Assembly (NCBI GenBank): GCA_014773175.1
Contig: VXCM01001470.1
Coordinates: 312,724 to 376,723 of the forward strand
DNA: 64,000 nt
DNA from: Lucifuga dentata
Taxonomy: Eukaryota; Chordata; Actinopteri; Ophidiiformes; Bythitidae
Reading direction: 5' to 3'
A program made the translations under genes and the position numbers. Below the pieces are notes generated by a model that did no database searches, was not told the DNA's origin, and worked only from the letters and a program-made list of their open reading frames with translations. Within the stretch, counting starts at the first letter, position 1. Every line of letters starts with the position of its first letter. Shown one piece after another: positions 10,824 to 23,000 of this stretch.

Positions 10824-13800
10824 GGTGTACAACAACACTGCCAAAGCTTTCTCTAAACTGTTATTGTTGCCAAGACACATTCATTATATGGAAAATTTAT
10901 ATGACCTAACAGTCTCCTTGCTGGATTAAAAAAAAAAAGAAAAAGCAGTTGTGTTAACAGTGTATGTTCCGTTTTTGTCCAAGATGGATTGACCCAAATG
11001 GTAGAAGACATTTTGAAAATTGATCTGTTATTTATAAGTCAATGTAGTATTTTTAGTATTTTTGGCAAAAATGTTTTAACCTGAGTAGTTTGTCACACAC
11101 CCCAAGTGATGATGACAAATGATATAACCATTTAATTTCCTGAGACGTATGCATCCATTTTAGCAAAAAAAAAAAACAAACTCTAGTATTTCAAAAAGGA
11201 TCCAGTTGTTGTATTTTTTTTCCTGCAGAGAACTACATCATTAATTTCATTTAATGGTTCTGAATATCAGGAAATGGTTATACTCATTTTTGAAGGACAA
11301 GTTCTTCTTCAAAGTGGGTGAATGATGCTTTGAATTTGCTGCTCGTATCCTCCTGCTCCTACGTAGCACCGTCTCAGCCAGAATTGGCTCTTTGCTAGAA
11401 GTGATTCTCAGATGCGTGATCAATACAGGCCCAGATCAGAATTAGCAACACTGCCATGACAAGCAAATTCTACATCATACACCTGAGACAGCAGCTTAAC
11501 TGTACCAATATTGGCATAGAGGATGAAACAAAAAGTGGAATAAGACCCAAATGCAGACTTTATTATGATTGTGAAAGAGACGTCCATTGGGCAAAACTTT
11601 TAGGCACATAAAGTCACCAAAACACGTTTAAAGCAAGCAAAAGTATCTACGTGCAAATCCATAATGTGATGTCTTTTGTGTTGTTTTTTTTTTTTTATTT
11701 GCCAATTTTGCATGTATGCATCACCTCAACATCACTGTTATGTTTGATTCTTGTACGTCTCAGAACACACATGAAGTCATCCAACAACAACAAAAAAGCA
11801 GGAGAAGCAGTTTGGATTTGAAGCAAGGCTTGTAGTGTGAGCACAGTATTGTTCATTTGAAACATGGATGCAGGATCTTTGTGTGCTGTGGTTCCCTGAA
11901 ATGGAGAAAGACACAAGGTTACATAAACTGAAAGTCAGAGGAGGAGTAAATGTAGCATTTACACTTAAGCATGTTTTATAGACATTTTATATGACATTAA
12001 CTTCCGCAACTCACGTTCTCATTCACCATTCTCTCTGTCTCCCTTTTTTTTTTTTTTTTTTACCCAGATCGATGCATCATGCCTTACATGGGAGGGACAG
12101 CAGTTCCAGGGAAAAAACGCAATCGTCGAGAAACTCACTGTGAGTTTTTGTGGATACTTATTGCTACAAAAGAGTGAACATTTAACTTGTTAATGCAGTC
12201 CTCCAAAACACTTGATGGTGTTGTAGAATTATCCAGTGTAAGTATGGTTATCCTAAGTGTAAAACACAAGCCTAGCCTCAAAGATAGCCTCTTTTCAGTT
12301 ATTTAAAAAGAAATTTGGAGGATTAGAACAATGAGTCTACTGGGGAAGCTTCACAAAACTTTGATAATCCCTGTATGAAAATACTCCTGTGTAAGGCAGA
12401 AAGTGTATTTTTAGAAAACTGTTAACTACAGCATAATAATGCACCCTTGATATGCACTCTTGTTCATAATTCCCCAAAATCAGCTAGTTCTAAGCCTTTG
12501 AAGTATAAAACTGTGAACATTAAACTTGGGAATGGTAAGATAGACAATATTTTTTATTTGTTTTTACCAATAAAAGAATCACAAATTGCCTTGTCTGTTG
12601 AGAAAAGTCATAGTAATTGCATGGTAAATTTCCTGAAAATGAAGGTAAATTTTTGCTTCCGACATATTTTGGTTATTTTTTTTTTTTTAGTTCAAATAAT
12701 ATGACAGGAATCAAGAGGATTTAGCAAAAGCAAAAATCAGAATTGAGCAGAATCAGTTTCAGAAGTCATAAAATCTAAATTATGCCCAACCACGTAGTCA
12801 ATCAATTTCTGATGATGGCCTGTTGATTCACTGATATGAAAAGTGAATAAAATACGATACCCATTACGGGGTGCAACAGTGTAAATAAAGACGGCAACAG
12901 TTGAGGTACTTTACATGGGTACTTTACTCATTTTAGTGAGAAGAAACTGATGGCATTTGGGGGCCATTAAGTGTATCTCACCATAATAATGGAGAGTATA
13001 TGCCTCTTGTTTTCCTTCTCGCTGCAGTCCATATTGCTTGACAAAAGCTGACTTTACTGACCCCACTATTGACATAGGCATAGGCATTGCATCTTATGAA
13101 CTCATTGTGTTATTTTTGGAGGATGGGGACAACTAACAGTTCAAACGAATGCAGCCAGCATGTATGCATAGTTAGCAGGGTGTTTATCATACTTTGTTGG
13201 GATTATCAAATTCAAATTTGAAGAATACTCCAATGTAAATGAGAAGATGCTTATTTGAATGTTTTATTTTTCAAAATTATTTCTATAATAGGTCAACTCA
13301 GACTGCGCAGTAATACATCAAGTTTTACATTCAGCCTATTTGTTTTCAAGAGATGCCATATTTCAACCAAAAATTGCCAAATATTTTTTTTTGGTCAAAG
13401 CAAACACAATTCATTATAACGTTCCAGAATCAGTGTGGCTGAAAAGTTGCTTTCAGATCAATGCATTTTTACACCTCTAGTCTATAATATGAAAATATTA
13501 ATCTTGTATTTTATTTCCCACTCTGTATGTGCTAGAGCCTGCCCTTCACAAAAATAGCACATAGTATAACAGCGCAGGACCACCAGCCCACCCCAGACAG
13601 TTGCATCATGAGTATGGTTGTGGGACAGCTAAAAGTAAGTAGCACCATCATTACATTACATTACATAACAAAATCACGTGTTCAACTACCTCACCAATTT
13701 TCACACCATGTAAAAGTCAGCAGGATCTTTTAGCACAGTCAGGTCATGGGTGTTCATCCAGATTCTGTGTTAGGTGTACGTAGGAATGCAAGATGATGAC

Positions 13801-15474
13801 ATGGGGCATTAATTATTGAGTCAAAAGGATCTTCCCTATTTGTAAGCACAATGAAAGTTCCAGTTGCAGACAAATGTCAATTTAGTTCACACTAGTGTGT
13901 CATTTTACAATAAAATAGTTGGCCTCAAGGGGACACTAGATGTTGTCTCTGACTAGGGCTGGGCGATAAATTGATTTAATCGATTAATTCAATTTTACAT
14001 TTTTGGCACGATGTGTAAAATGGCTGAATCAGCAAATTGAGATTTGTTTTTTTGTTTTTAAAATTAGTATCCAAGTATTTTTAATGGGAAATTGTGGCAG
14101 AGGGTCGCTCCCCGTCAAACAAGCCTGTCCATCATGTTCCTTGATACCATGCCCACGAAGCTTTCAGTAGGACAGACGTGCTGTCAAGATGGCAAAAAAC
14201 ACTGACTGAAGATGAGCTCGTTTCTAAGAAGGAAATGATGTGATTGGAAGTGGTTCGGTTTTGTGCTTCATGACTTCAAGTAAACCAATGTGGTATGTAA
14301 AGTTTGTAGGAGCTGCAGCTACTAAAAGTAGCAGCGCTACAAATTTATTTTAGCACCTGTGACACAAATGCTGCAGAGTGGCAGCAATGCATGACACTGC
14401 AAGATGCAGATGCTGCAGTCGCAAAGTGCCAGGGAAAAAGCAAATGACGTTAGCTGCATCATTTTTCAGCGTCATTGCATATGATAAGAGTCTTCAGTAT
14501 GGTGGAAATACTGTAACATGCCAGAGCCTCAAGCCAGAGGCAGTAGACAGGCTTGTATTCCTCACAAGGAACCTGTAAATTGCTGTAAAAACTTTTAATA
14601 AAGAAAATAGTTGTTTGAATTATGTATTGTTTTTTGTTTTAGTTTAGAGAAAAACAAGAAAAATCGAGATTAAAATTGAGAATCGTCCATAACTGTGGGG
14701 GGGGGGGGANAAAAAAAAAAAAAAAAAATCAAGATTTTATTTTTAGGACATATCAAACAGCCCTATGTCTGACATGCCTTTCCAAAGTTCCAATGACAGC
14801 AATAGTAAACTCCCATGAAATGTCTTTTGCAAGGGCAGTCCAGGCAGCTGCTCTGTGGTGAACCAAACTTCTTAGACTTGGACCCTTTGACAATGATGTT
14901 AAAATATATTTCAGTTACTGACACTGATGCTAGAGTGCTTCTGCTGTTGACAGCAAGTTTACACATGCAGAGTAGAGTTGGCATTTCAGAATGCATCGAA
15001 AGTTTTTACTTTGTGAAACGGAACCAAATGTCTGTAACAAAGAAGAAATAGTGAGGACTGATGCTTCTTTTTTCTCAGCATCACACAAGGTCATAGCTTT
15101 TTAAATTGTGCTTATTTTGTTATTCGCACGAAAACATTTGAGCTACTGACGCAGCCGTCTCAGTTGATAGTGGAGATGACATAATGCAGGATCATCTGTA
15201 GTGGAAGTGCATATGATGTATGGCATGATGTGGCTGAACGATGAAATTAGTGTTCCTCTTTTTCCTCAAGCATGTTGGACATTAGGTTTAATTGAGGTCA
15301 GTTACCAGTTAAATCACTGTACTGCTGTGCTTAACTTGGCACTCTCCTCTGTGTTTGCAGGCAGATGATGACTCCGTGATGGGTTTTCACCAGAGCTTCA
15401 TCCTGAAGAACATTAACGATGCATGGGTGTGTACCAATGACATGTTCAGGCTGGCCATCCACAACTTTGGCTAA
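10167..15474 (+). CDS. nutf2: Nuclear transport factor 2 (NTF2), Ran-GDP import carrier, 127 aa
   Basis: Coding exons: 10167-10265, 12068-12139, 13536-13634, 15361-15474 (TAA). The protein has 127 residues, the length of human NUTF2, and is nearly identical to it throughout (starts [14 protein letters not shown], ends [11 protein letters not shown]). NTF2 is a small homodimeric alpha+beta cone-fold protein that carries Ran-GDP into the nucleus by binding FG-repeat nucleoporins. Residues known for Ran or FG binding are present: Trp41, Glu42, Asp92, Asp94 and Phe126. The start has A at -3 and G at +4 and lies 11 bases after the exon 2 acceptor (10155). Introns carry an L2-like LINE end (intron 2) and a ZBED-hAT relic (intron 4). 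It is probably ubiquitously expressed, consistent with the GC-rich promoter. Confidence 0.97.
10574..10823 (+). mobile_element. 3' end of an L2-like LINE with (ATT)n tail
   Basis: The + strand translates, with stops, to the typical C-terminal end of L2-type reverse transcriptases: an APxLWNSLPxxI-like segment (10598-10640) and an LK-xx-LF-like segment near 10670. A short 3'UTR ending in TAGAAAAGCGCTGTAAT and then pure ATT repeats (about 10782-10823) follows. It is a 5'-truncated, decayed copy in nutf2 intron 2. Confidence 0.65.
13954..14765 (+). mobile_element. hAT-type DNA transposon relic with ZBED-like BED-finger sequence
   Basis: The ends form a short inverted repeat (TAGGGCTG... / ...CAGCCCTA). 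They are flanked by 8-bp direct repeats, TCTCTGAC (13946-13953) and TGTCTGAC (14766-14773), matching at 7 of 8, which is the hAT target-site length. Inside, broken frames resemble a BED zinc finger (WFGF-like near 14250, a KVC-x-x-C-like part near 14290, TNLF-x-HL near 14340) and the following segment of ZBED transposases (an open piece at 14378-14578). The catalytic domain is missing. The element holds a homopolymer joint with an N at 14710. Confidence 0.7.
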
Positions 15475-16290
15475 ATCTCCTTCCCCATTCTGGTGGGCAG
15501 GGGCGGCCTTAGTGGAGGGCGCCATAACGAATTATGGAAAGAGGAGTTGAGGATGCGGAGAAGAGAAAACATCTCCCTCCTGCTGTCTCATTTATGCCTG
15601 TTTGACAAACAAGCAAATGCCGGATTCTAGATGTCAATCACAGAACCTTATATGGGTGGGTTTTCAGACCATGCCAACCAGTAGAATTGCGTTGTTTCTT
15701 TGCTGAGAGCCGGCTTACCAATCAGATGCCCCTGTCGGTCCCTCCACTGATCTGCATGACGCTGTGAGCTCCCATTACAATATCTACACTCAAACCACCA
15801 GGAAGTCATTTACCAGCTTACTGATGCCATTATTAACTCATACTCTGTGCTCCACTCTTCTTTACCGAATTCCAGTCTGATCTATTCTGCTGTTGATGAT
15901 TCTATTGCTGTCAGCTCAGTTCTGTTAGCACTGTTGACAGGGTTGTAGACCCACATTAAAACTGAGAGTTGGCTTCTTCAGTTCCCAATTCTTGTATTGC
16001 AGTTTTTTTTTTAGCTGCCACTTGTGTGTTCACTTTAGCTTGCCTTAGTGTTTTCTGCTGATTTTTAATCTTCATTTACATCATCATAAACTTTGCCATG
16101 ATGCACATTCTCATGCCAGGTTTTGCTCTCGCAAACCAAAGAGTCATGAAGGACATGAAGTTTGCCCTAGTTGTGTGATCCACATTGATCCTGCTCATTC
16201 TCTTTTGATTTCTCTCTCATTTTTCTCCGACAGTTAACATGGACTACAGCCACTATACACAATAAAACCTGGACTTTTTTCTTAAAGGTG
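15475..16290 (+). other. nutf2: nutf2 3'UTR
   Basis: Non-coding stretch after the stop codon, ending at a canonical AATAAA (16261-16266). The region just after the stop (15490-15740) is the GC-richest. No other gene is seen in it. Confidence 0.7.
16261..16266 (+). terminator. nutf2: nutf2 polyadenylation signal (AATAAA)
   Basis: Canonical hexamer about 790 bases after the nutf2 stop, followed by GT/T-rich downstream sequence. The next 500 bases are homopolymer-rich intergenic DNA with an N joint at 16417. Confidence 0.65.
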
Positions 16291-16547
16291 TTGTCTCTGT
16301 ATGTCTGTTTCTATGTCTTTACTTAATTTTGTTTTGCTACCTTAATTTATCTCTTCAAACAGGGCTTCATACAACTATTACACTAGTTTAAAGTGTTTTT
16401 TTTTTTTTTTTTTTTTNTTTTTTTTTTTTTTTTTTAAGGCTTTAAAATGTTGAAATCTTATTAACTGAGATAAAATAACTGCTAAATGTGTGAGCCAGCC
16501 CTGGTTATAGTAAAAAAATATATATTTTCAGGATTTTTAGTTGGTTA

Positions 16548-16585
<38 letters not shown>

Positions 16586-16899
16586 TCCTCCACAACTGTT
16601 GCTATCAGCCAGCAGTTTGACTCAAGCCAAAAGATATATTTGACAGTGCAAAGCTACTTAGCTGGTGCAGAAATGTTGAAAAAAAAAAAATCAAATTGTA
16701 TTTATTCTTTTGGGAGAAAATGCACCCTCAACAAGGCACAGTTACACAAATTTTACTTGTTCAGTTTGTGAGACTGATATTGAACTGAATTTTACACTCT
16801 TGACGATGTGTTTCTGAATGGAATCTGAAATAATATTTTAGTAATTTTTTTTTTTTTTTTTTTTTGCATCAGCCATGTTTATTGTGCAGGTTTTAGTGT

Positions 16900-17097
16900 G
16901 GTGAGATGAATGGAGGACAACGGATTGATGCAAGTGGCAAAGTAGGAACCAACAACCTGACCTGCTGACAAGTCGGACCCTGCGGCGAGGACAGCGGAAG
17001 TTTAGAAGGTTGCTCCTAGTGAACGAAGTGAGCAACATCGCAACAAACAAGAAATTATTCTCTCCCTAAATTCGCCCAGTTTCCCTTTACCTTCCCC
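16900..17097 (+). promoter_or_regulatory. edc4: edc4 promoter/5'UTR region
   Basis: The sequence becomes GC-richer just before the edc4 ATG, after 600 bases of T-rich intergenic DNA. An ETS-like core (GCGGAAG, 16994-17000) lies about 100 bases before the ATG. No TATA box is evident. The start site itself cannot be placed without transcript data. Confidence 0.45.
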
Positions 17098-20000
17098 ATG
17101 GCGTCCAATCCTAATATAGACATTGAGGGCGCGACCCAGCATCTTCGGGACATCCTCAAGCTTGACCGTACCGGGAACAGCACCGGTAAGTTGGAATGGG
17201 AATGCAAAGCAGCTGCGCTAGTTTAGGCCCCAAAGCTAATGGATGCTACACGAGTTAGCTCAGAAGGCGCGCTGTCGCTGATGTAAAATGCTAATTTGAA
17301 TAGCAGTTTTGTTACCCAACTAATGCAAGGTACCTCCGCATGAGCATTTGGATGTGAAATAATGTACGCACTTATCTTAACACAAAATTCAGTTAAACTA
17401 TTTATTCGAGTCATAATCAGACAGTTAACTGAAGGAAGTTCAAGATGCATTTGATTGTAGCTAACTACGTTGCTAGCTAGCTTAGCTGTTGCGTCTCAGT
17501 CTATTTTCGGGAAAAGAGAAATTGGTCTTTCAATACTAAGTGTCCAAAAAAATAGAGTAAATGTTCCGTTTTCCCTAAATTATGTCTATTCTATTTGCTC
17601 ATTTGAATCTTAAGCGGACTACTTACACTGTCGTACCGCATCGTCTTATTTTTAACGGTAAAATTAATGTATCAAGAATTAGCTTGAGCACCGATAACTA
17701 CATAAACGGCTGTCTCAAAACTGAAAAGAAAAATCTAATTAGACTTGCATTTTAATCGGACATTTTTGACTTCACGTTTGACTTTATAGCTTTTACAGCA
17801 TAAATACTGATGGGCAAATTTGCGAATAGGCTAGCTTTGAGTGTGTTTGTTTTAATGTTACCTAGTAGCCTTCAGCTGATTTAACATTGCTCCTCTCAGA
17901 TTTCATTTTGCTCAAATTGATGCTTTTATTGATCGTATTCGTTTAAAATTCAAGTTCAAACAGTAGGTTTTGACTGTGACTTGCCAGTGCTGAATCTGCT
18001 AGCTTCATTCAGCACAAAGCATAACCCTTGAACCTACTTTCTTTCCTCAGATTTGCAGTCGGGAGAAAGCCAGAGAAAACCGTCTTTTAATGGGGAGCTG
18101 AATGGGTTATTGGGAACAGGAGGTCTTCTAGGCGGCAGTGACCTGTCAACCATGACTGACTCTACCAGACCCATCTCAGCAGACATCAGCTCTCAGGATA
18201 GTCAAATAATGTGAGTAGGTTCATGCTTTTCCAATTTCCTCAACAGGAAAGCTAGCCTTTGCTGGCCAAAGTGAATCCCCAAAGCCACAAGATACAGCAT
18301 TTTGATATTACACTTTTTTTTTGTAAATTAATCACATTATCATACTCAGGAACACTGGAGAGACCCCAGAGTAGAATTGAATCCTTTCAGGCAAAGCTAC
18401 TTCACTAGTCATAACACTGACTGTATCTGTTTTTATCATAGCATAACATATGACTGTTGCGCAATATGTAGGTCTTGCAGGCAATTGCTGTCATGTCAGG
18501 TCACATGTCTCTTAAAGAACGCCTAGATTTTCAGCACTCAGGTTCAGAAACAATACCAAGTTGTATTTTGTGACATGCTGCAGCAAACCAGTGTTTGTTT
18601 TGCCAATACTTTTTTTTTTTTTTTTTTNTTTTTTTTTTTTTTTTTAGTTTCGCTAATACTTTTTATTTTTATACTTTTATTTATTCATTGTTGAATAAAA
18701 AAAATGCTGAGGTCATGCTGAGGTCTTTAAGATACGGAGCTTCTCGTGCCTTAAATTTAAGTTTAGTAAATTAACATAAGAAAACAAGCATTTTAAAGAG
18801 CACTCAGCAGCAAACAGTGTGTTGGTCAAGAGAGATGATCTGGATTGTAGCATGTCACAGGACCACAGTGATCAGCTTTATTATTTGCTGATGTGATATT
18901 TATTGATGATGGGAGGGAAAAGTAAACTATATTTGAGTCTCTCTCTCTCTCTTTCTCTCTGGTGAATCAGTATAGCCTGTGGCAATCCCACAGCTGAACT
19001 CAGCAACTAAAAATTTTAAATATTGCACAATTGTGTGGTCTGTACACTGCTTGCTCTAGCATCTCACATGGCTCCTCTGAAATCACCTGTTTGGCACATT
19101 ACCAGGTTGTAACTGGTAACTCGGCAAACACACGATCACTCATCGGCCCAGGAGTACCATAAACAAACCCGCAAAGAAACTCACATTTCAAACTGTACAT
19201 AACTCTAAATTACACGCCCATTGTCCTCATGCCTGTAATTAAAGATGGAATCAGGGCATTCATTGCTGTTAACCTTTATTCATTTTAAGTAGTAGAAGAC
19301 ACAATGTTTAAGCACCTGGTAGGTGTTTTCTAGCCAAGATACAGTATGACACACACCCTTGTTTTATGAAAACATAAAGATCAAAGCTGTTTGAAGAATG
19401 AACCACGCAGAAATAACTGCTTGATGGAAATTAAATTAGTTCAAATAAAGTAATTAAACAATTAATAAAAATTTTAAAACTGTAATTAATATATGTATAT
19501 ATAATCATCAAATCTGAAAATTGTATGATTACACCCTGAGTACTGTATTTTTGAATATAGATGACTTCTATTGTGCATAATGTGAAACATGTTTGTGGTG
19601 AACTGTCATTTGGCTTGTTATTTTCTATAGAGTTTGCAGTCCTAATATCTCTTTAGGGCTCATAAACAGGGGTTCTAAAAACCATAAAAAAAAAAAAAAC
19701 CTTGACATGCTTTTTGTTGTGACTGTTGTGAAGTTCAGCATTCAGTGACACACAGGTTTCTGTTTTCCTCTTCAGCTGAAGCTCGGGCAGCACCATTTAA
19801 AAAGCTGCTGCTGCCTTTCTATAAAATGATAGAAACCATTTTCAGTCTCTTTTTGGGTCCGTTAGGTTGGCTGTGTTGCACATCAAGTGTAAACACATTG
19901 AAGTGGCTCTTTTGTTTTCTTTTTCTAACTGAAGAATTTTTGTTAGCATTATAATTTTTGATGGAAAACTAAATCCAAGTTGTACTTAACTTAAGTTGTG

Positions 20001-23000
20001 TGCTGCAACTTCAGCTGCCTTTCCGGCGATGATGGCTCCACTTGTATCCCCATCATGTCCGACAATGTGGAAATTGTGGCGAGTCAAGACTCTGGCATCA
20101 ACAGCAAGGCTCGAGGCAGCAGCAAGGTAAGATGAAAACTCATCTGCCACAAAGTGCCGCTGTTTATTAAGTACATAAATAATCTATACAGAATGTTGTT
20201 TGAGAGACCAACGGCAAAAAAAAGTGAGACGGTGGAGTGCATGTGTAGCTTGTCACTACAACGTCGTTTTCACCCACACTGGCATCCCGTGATGAATAAA
20301 ATGTCACAAGATGGTTTTCTTGCAGGTGAAAAGCTGCATCAGTAATATTTTTCATGTTGCTGTCATAATTTGAATACATTGCTGACACTTGTAGGAGATC
20401 AAGTGCAGAGACCTAATGCATTTATGTTAATGTTTGATCCAGTTAGCTTGTGCCATGTACGGTTATCACTAATAGACAAAACCACATCAATACAGAGACA
20501 CAAGGAAGCTCAGACATCTGTGCCATTTCAAGTGTCATGTATCACTGTATTTCATCAATAGATGAGAAGGAAAAAAATAAATTTCCTGATTAAAACCTGC
20601 ATTCGATGGTCTGCATTTATTGCAGATGATTTAATTTGTACAAGTTGATTTGAAATACATCAGGTACACATTGTCATTATAATTAGTATCTCATTTTGAT
20701 TATTCTAACTTTGACTCTAGAAGACCATGGGCTTATGGTTTAAAGGACCATACCAGCCATTTTGCACGTTTGAGCCTAATATATTCAATTTTCATACACG
20801 TAACGTTACTGACAATCATTTCCTAAAGCATACTGCTGGAAAGATGAGTTAAAAAGTTTTTTCCTACCTTCCAGAGCGCCATTGGTTTCACTTCATTCTG
20901 GTACGCTATTAAAATCAACTTTTTGATATTTGAAACATCTTGGGATATGTAATCCATCATCGTGAACAAGACGTGTATTCAGGTCTTTTTTCGAAGTTAC
21001 ATAATCTTAGCGTTTAAGTGTGATTAAAAAGCACAGAGTGAATGTATGTCTCCGTCAGGGAATATAGTCCCAAAAGAAGACCAGCGTTTAGCGAAAAATT
21101 TAAATGATCATGACTTCATAAGGCTACGTAACTATTAGCAGGCGAAACATCGGTTTTTTTTTTGTTGTTGTTTGTTTTTTTTAAGGTGGGTGTATTGCTT
21201 GAATATTTGATTTTGAAAGATTAAGAGATTTAGCAAAATATCAGGAAAGCTGAAATACGGTTTTATCCTTTGGGAAATGGTTGTCAGTAACCTTACGTGT
21301 ATGAAAATTGAATATATTAGGCTCAAACATGCAAAATGGAAGGTATAGTCCTTTAAAAACTCTTTGCAATCTTTCTTGAGAGTATCAATATTTATGAATG
21401 GTTTAACTCTGTTCCCTTCAGGTGAAAATTCAGCCTGTTGCCAAGTACGACTGGGAACACAAGTATCATTATGGCCGACTGATAGCCGTGTCCAACTCCT
21501 TCCTGGCGTATGCCATCAGAGGTAAGTCCAGGGGTTTCCATTAAGCACAACATTAAAATGGCACCTGAGATAGAACCTGTCTCCATTTTGATCACTGGGA
21601 TACAGGCAGTCCCCGGGGTTACGAACGAGTTCCATTCCCACGGCTGTTTGTAAGTCGGATTTGTTCGTAAGTCGGAACAGTTATGTAAGGTGCGTATCTA
21701 GCGTATATAGTTTACCTTTCTATGCATAAGAAACCAGATTTACGCTTTGGAGGCATGGTTATGAAGGTTAAAAAAAGGCAAAACACGAACAACACAAACA
21801 ACATGGTGTTTACAGCGAGCGTGATCCGACTTAAAATAGCGATGACCGCTGCACCGCTGACGACGCGCAATGTTTTGACGTGTCGTAAAGTAGTGTGTCG
21901 TTCATTATTACGAATCATTGTGTGTAACTCAAATTTTTAATTTAATAGGCTTTATGGCAGTCTGTTTGTAAGTACGGGTTGTTCGTAAGTTGGGGACTGC
22001 CTGTATTTTGTTTGGAAATCGAGCCATTTCTCATTTCACTTTTTCATTTGAAAGCGCTGAAAACATTCAATGAATTTATCATTTTTAATATTTAAATTAG
22101 AGCTATCAGAAAACACAACAAAGTGACAATACACTCATAATTTAGTCATGTTTTTATATTAAAGCTATGTGCCAAGAATCATAATAATGTCGCCATCCTA
22201 GAAATAGCAGCTATACCCGCCATATCCCTCTACATAAAATTGGCTTATTGTAGTGAAAACCGAAAACAATATGTTGTCTAATTGTGATATAATATCTTTC
22301 ATTTAGTAAATATTTACTGGCATACATTGTCTTAGGCTGTTGTTTTCATTGAGGGTTAAAGCCTCTCTACACATCCACAACGCACCCACACTCTGTTTTC
22401 AGTAATTATGGCTGATTAGACTTCATCTCAGGACTTCTCAGCCATCCATCACCATCACAATACATCAGTGACTACAGTAATAAAGACAACAAGTAGGATG
22501 GATGTTACAGAAGTGACAAATCTGCAATTAAAACATGGACATGAGGTTGAAGGCAGTGTTCCCCTGGATGTAGCCTTCATTTTTTTATGATTGTTATACT
22601 GTGCGTAATGTTATTTGAATATAATTGTTTACATCTTACACAATTAATGGGTAAACGTCTGAATTAAATGGAAATTGTGAATACCTAAAATGACAGAAAT
22701 GTTTCATTTTAGGAGCGTGCTGGCTCAATAATAAGTAATTATACGGACATTTCTATGCAGTGTTGCGCGTGTCTCTTAACATGTCGGTGCAGCCAGTGAT
22801 CTGAGTAATTACAGGAACGGAGCAGAGATGGAGTGCGTTTCATATAGAATCACAACACATGTTGCTCTGTAAGCTATGCAGTCTTTCTTCAGAGTATCAG
22901 GATTGACAGAAAGAATTAACCTGCAAGTGTAGAACGTACTTAAAGGACCATACCGGCGATTTTGCTTGTTAGAGCCTAATATATTCAATTTTCATACACG

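Noticed and set aside
15331..15525. 64-codon minus-strand open frame over nutf2 exon 5
   Set aside because: It is the antisense shadow of the conserved NTF2 C-terminal exon.
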